Assembly (NCBI GenBank): GCA_016177795.1 | Contig: JACOUM010000003.1 | Coordinates: 124,001 to 188,000, forward strand | Direction: 5' to 3' | DNA length: 64,000 nucleotides | Source: Nitrosomonadales bacterium | GTDB taxonomy: Bacteria; Pseudomonadota; Gammaproteobacteria; Burkholderiales; Gallionellaceae | Shown here: in pieces, positions 9,279 through 20,160 of the stretch | Layout of the letters: each line of letters begins with the position of its first letter | How positions within the stretch are numbered: the first letter of the stretch is position 1 | Notes under the pieces: model-generated | The model's input: only the letters and a program-made list of their open reading frames with translations | Told to the model about the DNA's origin: nothing | Database searches by the model: none | Position numbers and translations under genes: made by a program

Positions 9279-9770
9279 TCAAACCAGCTCGGTGCGCCGT
9301 CCGAGCAGGTCAAACACGCCCTGCAAGGCGAGATGTACCGACCGCGCACGCACCTCGGCGCGGCCACCGTTGATCTGATGCCGCTGCGCGTGGGTCACAC
9401 CATTTTTGAGCCCCCAGGCAAACCATACCATGCCGACCGGCTTGTCCGGCGTGCCGCCATCAGGCCCGGCGATACCGCTGACCGCCAACGCCACTTGCGC
9501 CGCGCTGTTGGCCAGCGCACCCGCCACCATCTCGCGTACTACCGCCTCGGATACCGCGCCATACCGAATGAGCGTCGCTTCGCTTACGCCCAGCATCTGT
9601 TGCTTGGCCAGATTGGAATAAGTGATGAAGCCGCGCTCGAACCACGCCGAGCTGCCCGCCACATCGGTAATGGCCTGCGCCACGCCGCCGCCGGTGCAGG
9701 ATTCTGCCGTCGCCAGCATCAGACCGTGCGCCTTGAGCAAGCCACCGACCTGTGCAGACAGTATGTCCAT
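9279..9770 (-). CDS. pncC: Nicotinamide-nucleotide amidohydrolase PncC (CinA C-terminal domain)
   Basis: A stand-alone CinA C-terminal domain of 163 residues. The conserved [22 protein letters not shown] and [17 protein letters not shown] segments (each only partly quoted) form the deamidase site that turns NMN to NaMN in NAD salvage. It sits upstream of recA, where cinA-type genes are often found and linked to competence in other bacteria. The N-terminal MoCF-like domain of full CinA is absent, which is normal for PncC. Confidence 0.93.
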   Translation of the reverse strand: MDILSAQVGGLLKAHGLMLATAESCTGGGVAQAITDVAGSSAWFERGFITYSNLAKQQMLGVSEATLIRYGAVSEAVVREMVAGALANSAAQVALAVSGIAGPDGGTPDKPVGMVWFAWGLKNGVTHAQRHQINGGRAEVRARSVHLALQGVFDLLGRRTELV

Positions 9771-9791
9771 TTAAACCTCAAAGCAAAATCT

Positions 9792-9866
9792 GTCCACGAA
9801 AATCACAAAAGGCACGAAAGAAAACCCTGAACAAAAATTTTCGTGTGTTTCGTGCATTTCGTGGAC
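9792..9866. repeat. Intergenic palindromic element, family A, copy 2
   Basis: Left arm 9792-9824 (starts GTCCACGAAAATC) and right arm 9838-9866 (ends CATTTCGTGGAC) are imperfect reverse complements, with only 13 bases between them. The CACGAAA words are those of the copy at 2947-3076, and the outer ends (TCCACGAAA) agree in both copies. It fills the gap between pncC and metZ and could act as a terminator-like stem for metZ. Confidence 0.85.
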
Positions 9867-9874
9867 TGTGGTTT

Positions 9875-11047
9875 TTAACTCAAACCACGCGCCAGATCGT
9901 TCTGTATATCGACCACCGCCTCCAAGCCGACCGCGATGCGGATCAGGCCGTCGGTAATACCCGCCGCAGCGCGCGCCTCCGGCGAAATGCGCCCGTGGGT
10001 GGTGCTGGCCGGATGGGTAATGGTGCTCTTGGTGTCGCCGAGGTTGGCGGTGATCGATATCAGCCGCGTGTTGTCGATCACGCGCCACGCGGCCTCCCTG
10101 CCGCCCTTGACTTCAAACGATACGATGCCGCCGCCGCTCTTCTGTTGCCTCATCGCCAGTTCATGCTGCGGGTGCGACGGCAGACCGGGGTAGTACACGC
10201 GCGCCACGTTGGGCTGCGCCTCCAGCCAGCGCGCCAGTTCCAGCGCATTGGTACTGTGCGCGTCCATGCGCAGCTTGAGCGTCTCCAGCCCCTTCAGCAG
10301 CACCCAGGCATTGAACGCGCTCAGCGTCGGCCCGGCGGTGCGCAGGAAGCCGTACACCGGCTCCATCAGCTTTTTGCTGCCCAGCACCGCGCCGCCCAGC
10401 ACGCGCCCCTGCCCGTCGATATACTTGGTCGCGGACTGGATCACGATGTCCGCCCCCAGTTCCAGCGGACGTTGCAGGATCGGCGTGCAGAAGCAGTTGT
10501 CCACCGCCAGCAGCGCGCCGCAACCCTTCGCCACCGCGGCAATCGCGGCGATGTCGGAAATTTCGGTGAGCGGGTTGGACGGCGTCTCCAAAAAGAACAA
10601 CTTGGTATTGGGGCGCACCGCCGCCTGCCACTCGGACACATCGGTGGCGGAAACGTAGGTCGTCTCCACGCCGAATTTCCTGATGACATTGTTGAACAGG
10701 TTGACCGTCGCACCGAAAATGCTTTGCGAGGCGACGATGTGGTCGCCCGCCTTGAGCAGGCCCATCACGCACGCCAGTATCGCCGACATGCCCGATGCCG
10801 TGGCGACGCATTGCTCCGCGCCTTCCAGCGCGGCGAGCCTCTCCTCGAACACCGTCACGGTCGGATTGGTGAAGCGCGAATAGATGTTTCCCGGCTGCTC
10901 GCCGATGAAACGCGCGGCGGCCTGCGCGGCACTGTCGAACACGAAGCTCGAAGTCAGGAACAGCGCCTCGCTGTTCTCGCCGAACTGGCTGCGCACCGCG
11001 CCCGCACGCACCGCCAGGGTTTCCGGTTGATAATCTTGTTCTTTCAT
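9875..11047 (-). CDS. metZ: O-succinylhomoserine sulfhydrylase
   Basis: A 390-residue PLP enzyme of the Cys/Met metabolism family. The PLP lysine is in SATKYIDGQGRVLGG (about residue 208), and the substrate region NIYSRFTNPTVTVFEERLA and C-terminal TLGDTKS-like element (NLGDTKSTITHPAST) fit MetZ. It makes homocysteine from O-succinylhomoserine and sulfide. The gene follows purF on the same strand, the order found in many proteobacteria (purF-metZ). O-acetylhomoserine as substrate cannot be excluded from sequence. Confidence 0.93.
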   Translation of the reverse strand: MKEQDYQPETLAVRAGAVRSQFGENSEALFLTSSFVFDSAAQAAARFIGEQPGNIYSRFTNPTVTVFEERLAALEGAEQCVATASGMSAILACVMGLLKAGDHIVASQSIFGATVNLFNNVIRKFGVETTYVSATDVSEWQAAVRPNTKLFFLETPSNPLTEISDIAAIAAVAKGCGALLAVDNCFCTPILQRPLELGADIVIQSATKYIDGQGRVLGGAVLGSKKLMEPVYGFLRTAGPTLSAFNAWVLLKGLETLKLRMDAHSTNALELARWLEAQPNVARVYYPGLPSHPQHELAMRQQKSGGGIVSFEVKGGREAAWRVIDNTRLISITANLGDTKSTITHPASTTHGRISPEARAAAGITDGLIRIAVGLEAVVDIQNDLARGLS

Positions 11048-11271
11048 CTTGCCCTCAATTTCGAACTATTTTTCGCTCTGCATTACGGAAATCCATATGA
11101 GGATTTCGACAACTCCGTTGCGGCGCAGGCTAACCTCCGTTTTTTAGAGGTTAAACGCAGTGGCCGTAGCCAATACCGCGCAACGCCGCATAACCAGCCA
11201 CTTGGCTGCTGTATTTTGGCAGCCTAGTGGAATGGCTAGTAGTTCCATCAGACGCCCTTCGCAGCAATTTT
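11048..11271. other. metZ-purF intergenic region with two hairpins
   Basis: Two stems are visible: TAACCTC/GAGGTTA at 11132-11154 with a T-rich loop, and GGCTGC/GCAGCC at 11204-11224, extended outward to ACT/AGT with one mismatch. Neither is followed by a proper T-run on the minus strand, so termination of purF transcripts here is only possible. No gene seen. Confidence 0.4.
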
Positions 11272-12798
<1,527 letters not shown>

Positions 12799-12816
12799 GA
12801 TTCGTTATCCCAAAAA

Positions 12817-13311
12817 TTAAACGCGAATTCCGTAACGGATGCGCTGCGCGATGTTGTCCGGCAGCCACGATTTGGTCAGCAAGGCGACATCCTCTGCCGT
12901 TTTGCTGATCTTCGCGCCGCGCCAGAACGGTTGCTCCGGAATATGCGTCAACCCGGCCAGCCATACCAGCGCGAGTATCACCAGCACGCCGCGCAGTGCC
13001 CCGAACAATCCGCCCATTACGCTATCCAGCCAGCCCAGCCCGATTGCCTTCACCAGCCTGGCAAGCAACCAGACCAGTATGCCCCACACGATCAGTGCGG
13101 CAACAAACACCACGGCGTATGCCGCCGCAATGCGTATCGTTTCCTGTTGCATCGGTAACAGCGGCACAATGCCGTTGGCGAATAATTTACTCAACACAAA
13201 CGCTATCGGCCAACCCGCCAGCGACAACACCTCATAGACTAGGCCGCGCCACAAGCCGAGCAACAGCGAAACCAGCAGGATTGTCAGGATGGCAAAATCG
13301 AATTCCGTCAT
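12817..13311 (-). CDS. cvpA: CvpA family membrane protein
   Basis: A 164-residue inner-membrane protein with four hydrophobic segments and the CvpA pattern: DFAILTILLVSLLLGLWRG, then VGGLFGALRG-like MGGLFGALRGVLVI, and a soluble C-terminus. Required for colicin V production in E. coli; more generally linked to cell-envelope integrity. The frame is open three codons upstream to a TTG that overlaps the dedD stop; the ATG at 13311 is preferred. Sits between dedD and purF, the usual order. Confidence 0.92.
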   Translation of the reverse strand: MTEFDFAILTILLVSLLLGLWRGLVYEVLSLAGWPIAFVLSKLFANGIVPLLPMQQETIRIAAAYAVVFVAALIVWGILVWLLARLVKAIGLGWLDSVMGGLFGALRGVLVILALVWLAGLTHIPEQPFWRGAKISKTAEDVALLTKSWLPDNIAQRIRYGIRV

Positions 13312-13316
13312 TGCGT

Positions 13317-13958
13317 TCAATGCGCGCTCATCACTACCGGCTTCAGGCCGTGTTTCTCCAGCAACTGGAGTACCCGCTCGGCCTCCTTGCGCTCAGGATA
13401 CGGCCCGACACGCACGCGGATATTGCCGCCAATTTTTTCGGTATAGGCCTTGTTGAAGCCCCATTTTTTCAGCTTCTCCAGTTGCTTCTTGGCAGTATCC
13501 GGGTTGGAGTATGCGCCAACCTGAGCAACATAGCCCTGGATGCCGGCCGGCTTATCCACAATCTTTGATTCCGGCTGCTTCTCAACCACGGGCTGCGCCT
13601 TGACCGGCGCGTCTGTACTGGAGCTGCTGGCAACGACCGGCTTGGCAGCGTCGGTTTGCGCCACATCGGATGCAGCGTCAACAGGCTCGGCAGGCGGAGC
13701 CGGGGCATCCGCAACTGCAGGGATGGCAAACGGTGAAGTTCCCGCCACTTCTGAAACCGCCATACCAGGAATGAATTCGCCGACCTTGTCTGGAGCCGGG
13801 ATGCGCAGATCGATGTCCTGTCCGCCAGGCTTGGGTTCGCTGTCCAATACCATCGGCAGGATCACCACCACCGCCAGCGTGAGCGCGATTGCACCAACCA
13901 GACGGCGGCGCGCCTTGCGCCTGAGATTCAGTTCTTCTTCTGTCCGCTGTTTTGCCAT
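13317..13958 (-). CDS. dedD: SPOR-domain cell-division protein, DedD type
   Basis: A 213-residue bitopic protein. A short basic cytoplasmic stretch (residues 1-20) is followed by a membrane segment (about 21-38, LVGAIALTLAVVVILPMVL), a low-complexity A/P/V linker, and a C-terminal SPOR domain (from YVAQVGAYSNPDTAKKQLEKL to the end). SPOR domains bind denuded septal glycan and bring the protein to the division site. The start was set at the ATG after which the DedD-like sequence begins; the frame stays open far into folC but that part is antisense-like shadow. Confidence 0.88.
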   Translation of the reverse strand: MAKQRTEEELNLRRKARRRLVGAIALTLAVVVILPMVLDSEPKPGGQDIDLRIPAPDKVGEFIPGMAVSEVAGTSPFAIPAVADAPAPPAEPVDAASDVAQTDAAKPVVASSSSTDAPVKAQPVVEKQPESKIVDKPAGIQGYVAQVGAYSNPDTAKKQLEKLKKWGFNKAYTEKIGGNIRVRVGPYPERKEAERVLQLLEKHGLKPVVMSAH

Positions 13959-13986
13959 GCTCTGATCCCGCCTGTTAGATTTCCGG

Positions 13987-15255
13987 TCAAGTGATATGCA
14001 ACCCTCTCGCTGCCATCGCTTCTGCCACGGTATAGAACGATCCGAAGGCCGCAATTCTATCATTTTCGCCTGCCACATTACAGGCATAACGCAATGCTTC
14101 AGTGACGTCAGAGTAAGTTTGAATCGCGCCGCGCACACCGCGCTGCTGCAACGCCTGCGCCAGCTCTTCGGCGGTTGCGCCGCGCGGCGCGGCGATGCCC
14201 GCCACCAGCCAAGTGTCGATATGCGGGTCGAGCGCTGCCGCCACCCCCGCCATATCCTTGTCCCTGAGCATCGCAAACACCGCGAAAGTGTGCGGGCAGG
14301 GCGGCAGGCCGGCGAGATTCTGCGCCAGCGCACGCGCCGCATGCGGATTGTGCGCCACATCCAGAATCAGCGTTGGCCTGCCCGGCACGAACTGAAAACG
14401 CCCTGCCAGTTGCACCTCTACCAATCCGCGCCGCACCGCCGCCATGCTCACCGGTAATTTATCTCTGAGCGCATCCAGTGCTGCCAGCACCGCGCTGGCG
14501 TTGTGCAACTGGAATGCGCCGCACAACGCCGGATACGGCAACGCGTTGCGCGTACCCGGCTTGCCAAAATAATCCCACTGCCCCTTTTGCTGCCTGAAAC
14601 CGAATTCGCTGCCGATGCACCACAGCTCCGCTCCGATCTGCAGCGCATGCTTGCGGACCGCCTGCGGCACATCTGCATCCGCGCAGATCGCCACCTTACC
14701 GCTGCGGAAAATCCCCGCCTTTTCGAACGCAATCTGCTCGCGCGTCTCGCCGAGGTAATCGGTGTGGTCGATGTCCATGCTGGTGAGCACCGCACAATCG
14801 CTGTCGAACACATTCACCGCATCCAGCCTGCCGCCCAGCCCCACTTCGAGAATCGCGACATCCACTTGGTGCTCGATAAAGCACTGCATCGCGGCAAGCG
14901 TACCAAATTCAAAATAAGTCAGAGCTGTATCGCCGCGCGCCTGCTCGATCTTCCCGAACGATGCGCACAACTCCGCATCGCTCGCCTGCTGTTTGGCGAT
15001 GCGCACGCGCTCGTTGTAGCGCAGCAGGTGCGGCGAGGTGTAGCAGCCAACGCGGTAGCCGGCGGCGTGCAGGATGCTCTCCAGCATCGCGCACACCGAG
15101 CCCTTGCCGTTGGTGCCGCCGACCGTGATGATGGGAAAATCCAGATCGAGTTTGAGCCGCTGTTTGACTTGCGCCACGCGCTCCAGACCGAGCGCGATGG
15201 TCTTGGGGTGCAGGGTTTCTAAATAGATTAGCCAGTCGGCGAGAGTGTTGGGCAT
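13987..15255 (-). CDS. folC: Bifunctional dihydrofolate synthase / folylpolyglutamate synthase
   Basis: The 422-residue product has the Mur-ligase-type P-loop GTNGKGSVCAML (about residues 47-58), the SPHLLRYNERVRI folate-loop region, and the C-terminal ligase domain with LDVAHNPHAA. It adds glutamate to dihydropteroate and then to folates. It lies between accD/DUF3147 and dedD. Immediately upstream stands a diverged duplicate of its own first 50 or so codons, cut by a palindromic element (15263-15508). Confidence 0.96.
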   Translation of the reverse strand: MPNTLADWLIYLETLHPKTIALGLERVAQVKQRLKLDLDFPIITVGGTNGKGSVCAMLESILHAAGYRVGCYTSPHLLRYNERVRIAKQQASDAELCASFGKIEQARGDTALTYFEFGTLAAMQCFIEHQVDVAILEVGLGGRLDAVNVFDSDCAVLTSMDIDHTDYLGETREQIAFEKAGIFRSGKVAICADADVPQAVRKHALQIGAELWCIGSEFGFRQQKGQWDYFGKPGTRNALPYPALCGAFQLHNASAVLAALDALRDKLPVSMAAVRRGLVEVQLAGRFQFVPGRPTLILDVAHNPHAARALAQNLAGLPPCPHTFAVFAMLRDKDMAGVAAALDPHIDTWLVAGIAAPRGATAEELAQALQQRGVRGAIQTYSDVTEALRYACNVAGENDRIAAFGSFYTVAEAMAARGLHIT

Positions 15256-15262
15256 TTTGTTT

Positions 15263-15343
15263 GGTAGGGCGTCAATAAGCGTAGCGCATTGCGCCGAATG
15301 AACAATACATACGGCGCAATGCCCGTTGGTTATTGCGCCCTAC
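15263..15343. repeat. Intergenic palindromic element, family E (GTAGGGCG...TTGCGCC)
   Basis: Left arm 15263-15294 begins GTAGGGCG and ends GCATTGCGCC; right arm 15313-15343 begins GGCGCAATGCCC and ends GCGCCCTAC. The arms are imperfect reverse complements separated by 18 bases. Elements with these words are, to my recollection, dispersed in many proteobacterial genomes. It interrupts the duplicated folC start precisely after its GKGS codons. Confidence 0.85.
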
Positions 15344-15508
15344 GCTTGCTGATCCCTTGCCGTTGGTGCCGCCGACCGTGATGATGGGAAAGTCAGGTTG
15401 GAGATTCAGCCGCTGTTTGACCTGCGCGACGCGCTCCAAGCCGAGCGCGACGGTCTTGGGATGCAGGGATTCGAGGTGGGTCAGCCAGGCGGCCAGGGTG
15501 TTCGGCAT
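15344..15508 (-). pseudogene. Broken duplicate of the folC 5' end
   Basis: The first 53 codons repeat the start of FolC with substitutions (MPNTLAAWLTHLESLHPKT here against MPNTLADWLIYLETLHPKT in the intact gene) and continue through VGGTNGKGS. The frame then runs into the palindromic element and stops at 15272. Both nucleotide and protein sequence are clearly homologous but not identical, so the duplication is old or one copy came by recombination from a related strain. It keeps its own ATG and could yield a 78-residue peptide without enzyme function. Confidence 0.85.
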
Positions 15509-15520
15509 GTCAGACGGTCT

Positions 15521-15871
15521 TTACAACTGCACTCCAAACTTGCGCAGCAAGGGCAACATGGCAAAATAACAAACAGCGGTAGCCGAAATTGAAAGTCCCA
15601 GGCTAAGCCAGAAACCAAAACCCTGCCTGAGCAACAACGGCAGCAGCAGGAACAGAACCAGCGAGGGCAGCACCAGCCAGAAAATTTGGCTGGAAAGGCC
15701 GGCGATAAGCTCAGGTTTTGCTCCCTCGACATGCAGCCACATGAACGCCAGCAATGAGGTCAACGGCAGTGCGGCGAGCAGCGCGGCGAAACCGCTGCTG
15801 CGTTTGGCGATTTCCGTTATCGCTACAATGACTAATGCGGAAATTGCGACTTTTAGCGCGTAGTAGAGCAC
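15521..15871 (-). CDS. DUF3147 family membrane protein
   Basis: A 116-residue protein with four hydrophobic segments: residues 1-22, 27-48, 60-80 and 86-106. The sequence (VAITEIAKRSSGFAALLAALPLTS) fits the DUF3147 family of small inner-membrane proteins of unknown function. It lies 4 bases after accD and 12 bases before the broken folC copy, and is probably transcribed with accD. No function can be given. Confidence 0.75.
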   Translation of the reverse strand: MLYYALKVAISALVIVAITEIAKRSSGFAALLAALPLTSLLAFMWLHVEGAKPELIAGLSSQIFWLVLPSLVLFLLLPLLLRQGFGFWLSLGLSISATAVCYFAMLPLLRKFGVQL

Positions 15872-15875
15872 GAGG

Positions 15876-16757
15876 TTAAGCCGCCTCGATTTCCGCCACA
15901 GCCGCCTGCCTGGTCAGCAGGGTGATCAGCGTCGCCAGCTGATTCTTCATCTCGCGCCGGTCGATGATCATGTCGATCGCGCCGTGCTCCAGCAAAAACT
16001 CCGCGCGCTGGAAGCCTTCCGGCAATGTCTCGCGCACGGTCTGCTGGATCACGCGCGCGCCGGCGAAACCGATCAGCGCGCCGGGTTCGGCGATCACCAC
16101 GTCGCCCACAAAGGCGAAGCTGGCGGACACGCCGCCCATGGTCGGATCGGTCAGCACCGAGATGAACGGCAGTTGCGCCTGACTGAGCTGCGTGAGCACG
16201 GCGCAGGTTTTGGACATCTGCATCAGCGACAGCAGGCCTTCCTGCATGCGCGCGCCGCCGCTGGCAGCAAAACAGATGAACGGGCATTGCTGTTCCAGCG
16301 CGACTTGCACGCCGCGCACAAAACGCTCGCCGACCACCGACCCCATCGAGCCGCCCATGAAATCGAACTCGAATGCGGCGGCGACCACCGGCAGCGCATG
16401 GATACTGCCCTGCATCACCACCAGCGCATCTTCCTCATCGGTGCTTTTTCTGGCAGCGACGAGGCGTTCCGAATACTTCCGACTGTCCTTGAATTTGAGT
16501 GTGTCGACCGGCAGCACTTCCGCGCCGATCTCGAACCGCCCTTCGCCGTCCAGCAGCAAGTCCAGTCGGGTGCGCGCGGTTATGCGGTGATGGTGATGAC
16601 ATTTCGGGCAGACGTTCTGGTTCTTTTCCAGGTCGGAGTGATATAGCACCGCCTGACAACTCGGACACTTGTGCCACAGCCCTTCCGGCACGCTCTTCTT
16701 CTCCTCGCTTTCGCGACGCTTGATCTTGGGCGGCAACAGTTTCTGGAACCAGCTCAT
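15876..16757 (-). CDS. accD: Acetyl-CoA carboxylase carboxyltransferase subunit beta
   Basis: At 293 residues this is normal AccD. The N-terminal zinc ribbon has cysteines at 31, 34, 50 and 53 (CPSC and CPKC), followed by the crotonase-like domain with [11 protein letters not shown] and the oxyanion segment [10 protein letters not shown]. With AccA it transfers the carboxyl group from biotin to acetyl-CoA in fatty acid synthesis. It lies 11 bases downstream of trpA; the trpFBA-accD-folC order is conserved in betaproteobacteria. Confidence 0.98.
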   Translation of the reverse strand: MSWFQKLLPPKIKRRESEEKKSVPEGLWHKCPSCQAVLYHSDLEKNQNVCPKCHHHHRITARTRLDLLLDGEGRFEIGAEVLPVDTLKFKDSRKYSERLVAARKSTDEEDALVVMQGSIHALPVVAAAFEFDFMGGSMGSVVGERFVRGVQVALEQQCPFICFAASGGARMQEGLLSLMQMSKTCAVLTQLSQAQLPFISVLTDPTMGGVSASFAFVGDVVIAEPGALIGFAGARVIQQTVRETLPEGFQRAEFLLEHGAIDMIIDRREMKNQLATLITLLTRQAAVAEIEAA

Positions 16758-16768
16758 GTTCTTTCTCC

Positions 16769-17569
16769 TTAGGCCAGATTGACGGCCTGCCTCAACTCTT
16801 TGACTAATTTACTTACGTTGGCGACGACGTCCTGCTCGGACGAGTTCTCGATTTCCTGCACGATGCGGCTGCCGACCACCACGCCGTCGCACAGCTTCGC
16901 CACCGCCAGCGCGGTCGCGGCATCGCGGATGCCGAAACCGATGCCGATGGGCAACTGGATATGCCTGCGCAGTTGCGGAATCTTCTGTTCGATGGCGGCC
17001 AGGTCGAGATGCCCCGCCCCGGTCACGCCCTTGAGCGACACATAATACACATAGCCGCGCGCCTGTTTCGCAACGCGTTCCACACGCGCATCGGTGCTGG
17101 TCGGCGCGATCAGGAAGATCGGATCGATGCCGTGCTTCTCCAGATGCGCAAACGCCTCGTGACCTTCTTCCGGCGGAAAGTCCACGGTCAGCACGCCGTC
17201 CACGCCCACTTCGGCGCAACGCTGCGCAAAAGTCTCCCAGCCCATCGCCTCGACCGGGTTACCGTAACCCATCAGCACGATGGGCGTGCCGCTATTGCTG
17301 CGGCGAAATTCGGCGACCATATCCAGCACATGATGCAGGCCGACGTGATGCCTGAGCGCACGTTCGGATGCGCGCTGGATGGTCGGGCCGTCCGCCATCG
17401 GGTCGGAGAACGGCACACCCAGCTCGATGATGTCTGCCCCGGCCTCCACTAATGCGTGCAACAGCGGTACGGTAAGTTGCGGATTCGGATCGCCTGCCGT
17501 AAAAAACGGAATCAGCGCCTTGCGCTTACGCTGCTTGAGTTCTTCGAAGACCGTCTGGATGCGGCTCAT
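16769..17569 (-). CDS. trpA: Tryptophan synthase alpha chain
   Basis: The 266-residue TIM-barrel has both catalytic acids: Glu49 and Asp60 ([14 protein letters not shown]), and the flexible loop GVTGAGHLD. It cleaves indole-3-glycerol phosphate and channels indole to TrpB. Its ATG overlaps the trpB stop by 4 bases (ATGA), which implies translational coupling. Confidence 0.98.
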   Translation of the reverse strand: MSRIQTVFEELKQRKRKALIPFFTAGDPNPQLTVPLLHALVEAGADIIELGVPFSDPMADGPTIQRASERALRHHVGLHHVLDMVAEFRRSNSGTPIVLMGYGNPVEAMGWETFAQRCAEVGVDGVLTVDFPPEEGHEAFAHLEKHGIDPIFLIAPTSTDARVERVAKQARGYVYYVSLKGVTGAGHLDLAAIEQKIPQLRRHIQLPIGIGFGIRDAATALAVAKLCDGVVVGSRIVQEIENSSEQDVVANVSKLVKELRQAVNLA

Positions 17570-18765
17570 AGCGTGATGCCTTTTAATCTTGCGACGGTGT
17601 TGATGTCCTTGTCGCCGCGCCCGGAAAGATTAACCAGCAGCACCTTGTCCTTGCCCATGGTCGGCGCAATCTTCATCGCGTGTGCCAACGCGTGGCTGGA
17701 CTCCAGCGCCGGGATGATGCCCTCGAAGTGGCACAGATCGTGGAAGGCACGCAATGCCTCGTCGTCGTCAATCGCGACATATTCTGCGCGTCCGCTATCT
17801 TTCAGCCAGGCATGCTCCGGGCCGACGCCGGGATAATCCAGCCCCGCCGAGATGGAATGCGTCTCGATGATCTGGCCGTCCTCATCCTGCATCAGGTAGG
17901 TCTTGTTGCCGTGCAGCACGCCGACCGGGCTGTTGGTGGTCAGCGGCGCGGCATGCTCGCCGCTGGCGATGCCGTGCCCGCCCGCTTCCACGCCGATCAG
18001 CTTCACGCCGGGCATGTCGATGTAGTGGTAGAACACGCCCATCGCGTTGGAGCCGCCGCCGACACAGGCGATTACCGCATCCGGCTGGCGCCCCGCCAGC
18101 TCCGGCATCTGTACCACGGCCTCCTTGCTGACGATGGAATTGAAATCGCGCACCAGCATCGGATACGGGTGCGGACCTGCCACCGTGCCGATGATGTAGA
18201 AAGTGTTTTCGATGTTGGTCACCCAGTCGCGCATCGCCTCGTTGAGCGCGTCCTTGAGCGTCTTCGAGCCGCTCTCCACCGGAATCACGGTCGCGCCGAG
18301 CAGCTTCATGCGGAACACGTTAGGCGACTGGCGTTGCACATCTGCCGCGCCCATATACACCACGCACTCCATGCCGTAGCGCGCCGCGACAGTGGCGGTC
18401 GCCACGCCATGCTGTCCCGCGCCGGTCTCGGCGATCACGCGCTTCTTGCCCATGCGCCTGGCCAGCAGCGCCTGGCCGATGGTGTTGTTCACCTTGTGCG
18501 CGCCGGTGTGGTTGAGGTCTTCGCGCTTCAGATAGATCTGCGCACCGCCGAGATGCGCCGACAAATGCCGGGCGTGATAGATCGGGCTGGGGCGGCCGAC
18601 ATAATGCTTGAGGTCGGCATTCAGTTCGGCGATGAATTCCGGATCGTGGCGATATTTTTCGTAGGCCTGGTTCAGTTCATCCAACGCGCCCATCAGGGTC
18701 TCGGCAACGTAGATGCCGCCGTATGGGCCGAAGTGACCGTATTGGTCAGGATAGTTGTAAGTCAA
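17566..18765 (-). CDS. trpB: Tryptophan synthase beta chain
   Basis: PLP enzyme of 399 residues: the PLP lysine is Lys91 in [10 protein letters not shown], the ammonium/glycine loop is GGGSNAMG, and the [12 protein letters not shown] segment is present. It condenses indole with serine. The start was set at the TTG at 18765, which lies 9 bases after GAGG and directly ahead of the conserved N-terminus ([13 protein letters not shown]). It overlaps the 3' end of trpF by 20 bases. The upstream frame is open but is shadow of trpF. Confidence 0.96.
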   Translation of the reverse strand: MTYNYPDQYGHFGPYGGIYVAETLMGALDELNQAYEKYRHDPEFIAELNADLKHYVGRPSPIYHARHLSAHLGGAQIYLKREDLNHTGAHKVNNTIGQALLARRMGKKRVIAETGAGQHGVATATVAARYGMECVVYMGAADVQRQSPNVFRMKLLGATVIPVESGSKTLKDALNEAMRDWVTNIENTFYIIGTVAGPHPYPMLVRDFNSIVSKEAVVQMPELAGRQPDAVIACVGGGSNAMGVFYHYIDMPGVKLIGVEAGGHGIASGEHAAPLTTNSPVGVLHGNKTYLMQDEDGQIIETHSISAGLDYPGVGPEHAWLKDSGRAEYVAIDDDEALRAFHDLCHFEGIIPALESSHALAHAMKIAPTMGKDKVLLVNLSGRGDKDINTVARLKGITL

Positions 18766-19375
18766 TGTTGTTAACCTCGTTGATGAATGCGACGACCTTC
18801 GCCGCGTCCTTGATGCCTTTCGCCGCCTCCACACCGCTGGATACATCCACCGCATAAGGCCGCACCAGCCGGATAGCCTCCGCCACATTGCCGGAATGCA
18901 GGCCGCCTGCGAGGATCACCGGCAGAGGCACGGCTTGCGGGATTAACGCCCAGTCGAGCGATGCCCCGGTACCACCGTGTGCGCCTTCCACAAAGGCATC
19001 CAGCAATAAGCCCTGCGCCAGCCGGTAACGCGCCGCGCATTGTAGCAAATCCACGTCGTGTCTCATCCTGATCGCCTTGATCCATGGGCGGCCGAAGCGT
19101 GCGCAGAACTCCGGCTCTTCTTCTCCGTGGAACTGCAATACGTCCAGCGGCACCTGGCGCAATACTTCGCGCACGGCATCTTCAGAAGGATTCACGAACA
19201 ACCCCACCAGCGTCACGAACGGCGGCAGCACCGCTGCCACCAACGCAGCCTGCCCCACAGTGACATGGCGCGGACTCTTCTCATGAAATACCAGCCCGAG
19301 CGCATCTGCGCCTGCCTGAGCGGCGGCCAGCGCGTCTTCCGCGCGCGTGATGCCGCAGATCTTGACGCGCGTCAC
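18746..19375 (-). CDS. trpF: Phosphoribosylanthranilate isomerase
   Basis: A 209-residue TIM-barrel opening with [15 protein letters not shown], where the catalytic Cys is seen, and with [17 protein letters not shown] and [14 protein letters not shown] in the phosphate-binding half. It converts phosphoribosylanthranilate to CdRP in tryptophan synthesis. A GTG start at 19375 overlaps the truA stop by 4 bases (GTGA). The downstream gene is trpB. Confidence 0.97.
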   Translation of the reverse strand: MTRVKICGITRAEDALAAAQAGADALGLVFHEKSPRHVTVGQAALVAAVLPPFVTLVGLFVNPSEDAVREVLRQVPLDVLQFHGEEEPEFCARFGRPWIKAIRMRHDVDLLQCAARYRLAQGLLLDAFVEGAHGGTGASLDWALIPQAVPLPVILAGGLHSGNVAEAIRLVRPYAVDVSSGVEAAKGIKDAAKVVAFINEVNNIDLQLS

Positions 19376-20160
19376 AGCAACTCCCCCAACATTGTTTCGT
19401 TATCCATCTGCGGCAGCCCCCACTTCTTATCGTATTGAATGCGGCGCAAGTATAAGCCATCCGGCGCGAAGGTCGGCGCAGCAAAGCGGCGTTCGCGCCC
19501 GGCCAACACCTCCGCCAGCCAGCCCGGCGGGTATTTCCCCTTGCCGACATAGACCAGGCAGCCGACGATATTGCGCACCATGTGATGCAGGAACGCATCG
19601 GCGCTCAAATCAAAAACCAGCATCTCGCCGCGCCGGCGAATATCCAGTTGCTGCAGATGTTTGACCGGTGATTTGGCCTGGCATTGCGCCGCGCGGAACG
19701 CGCTGAAATCATGCTCGCCCAGCAAGTGTTGTGCGGCAGCCTGCATCGTCGCGACATCCAGCGGCGCGTGGAACCAGCCCGCCCGGCCGGCATGAATGGC
19801 GCTGCGCACCGGACGGTTGACGAGCAGGTAACGATAGCTGCGCCCGTGCGCGGAGAAGCGCGCATGAAATTCATCCGGCACCGGATGCGCCCAGCGCACC
19901 GCAATGCTGTCCGGCAACAAGGCGTTCACACCGCGCACCCAGGCGGACAGCGGTCTTTCCACGTTGCTGTCGAAATGCACCACCTGTTCCAGCGCATGCA
20001 CGCCGGTGTCGGTGCGGCCTGCGGCAATAACTGAAATGTTTTCACTTGCGATCCGGCTCAACGCACATTGCAGTGTGTCCTGCACGGTATGCCCGTCCGC
20101 CTGGCTCTGCCAGCCATAAAACGGACGGCCGTCGTATTCGACGCCGAGCGCAATTCTCAT
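19372..20160 (-). CDS. truA: tRNA pseudouridine(38-40) synthase
   Basis: A 262-residue TruA. The catalytic aspartate is Asp51 in [11 protein letters not shown], and [19 protein letters not shown] is the conserved C-terminal segment. It modifies U38-U40 in the anticodon arm of many tRNAs. The ATG at 20160 overlaps the stop codon of the upstream membrane-protein gene (ATGA), so a further upstream start is unnecessary. truA before trpF is the usual betaproteobacterial order. Confidence 0.96.
   Translation of the reverse strand: MRIALGVEYDGRPFYGWQSQADGHTVQDTLQCALSRIASENISVIAAGRTDTGVHALEQVVHFDSNVERPLSAWVRGVNALLPDSIAVRWAHPVPDEFHARFSAHGRSYRYLLVNRPVRSAIHAGRAGWFHAPLDVATMQAAAQHLLGEHDFSAFRAAQCQAKSPVKHLQQLDIRRRGEMLVFDLSADAFLHHMVRNIVGCLVYVGKGKYPPGWLAEVLAGRERRFAAPTFAPDGLYLRRIQYDKKWGLPQMDNETMLGELL

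Noticed and set aside
2947-9866. Repeated CACGAAA words as a CRISPR array
   Set aside because: The units are 7-9 bases, arranged as inverted arms, with no regular 30-base spacers and no cas genes.
11132-11154. CTAAC...GTTAAAC pair in the metZ-purF gap as an attC site
   Set aside because: The cores are only about 20 bases apart and the R' side does not fit RYYYAAC.
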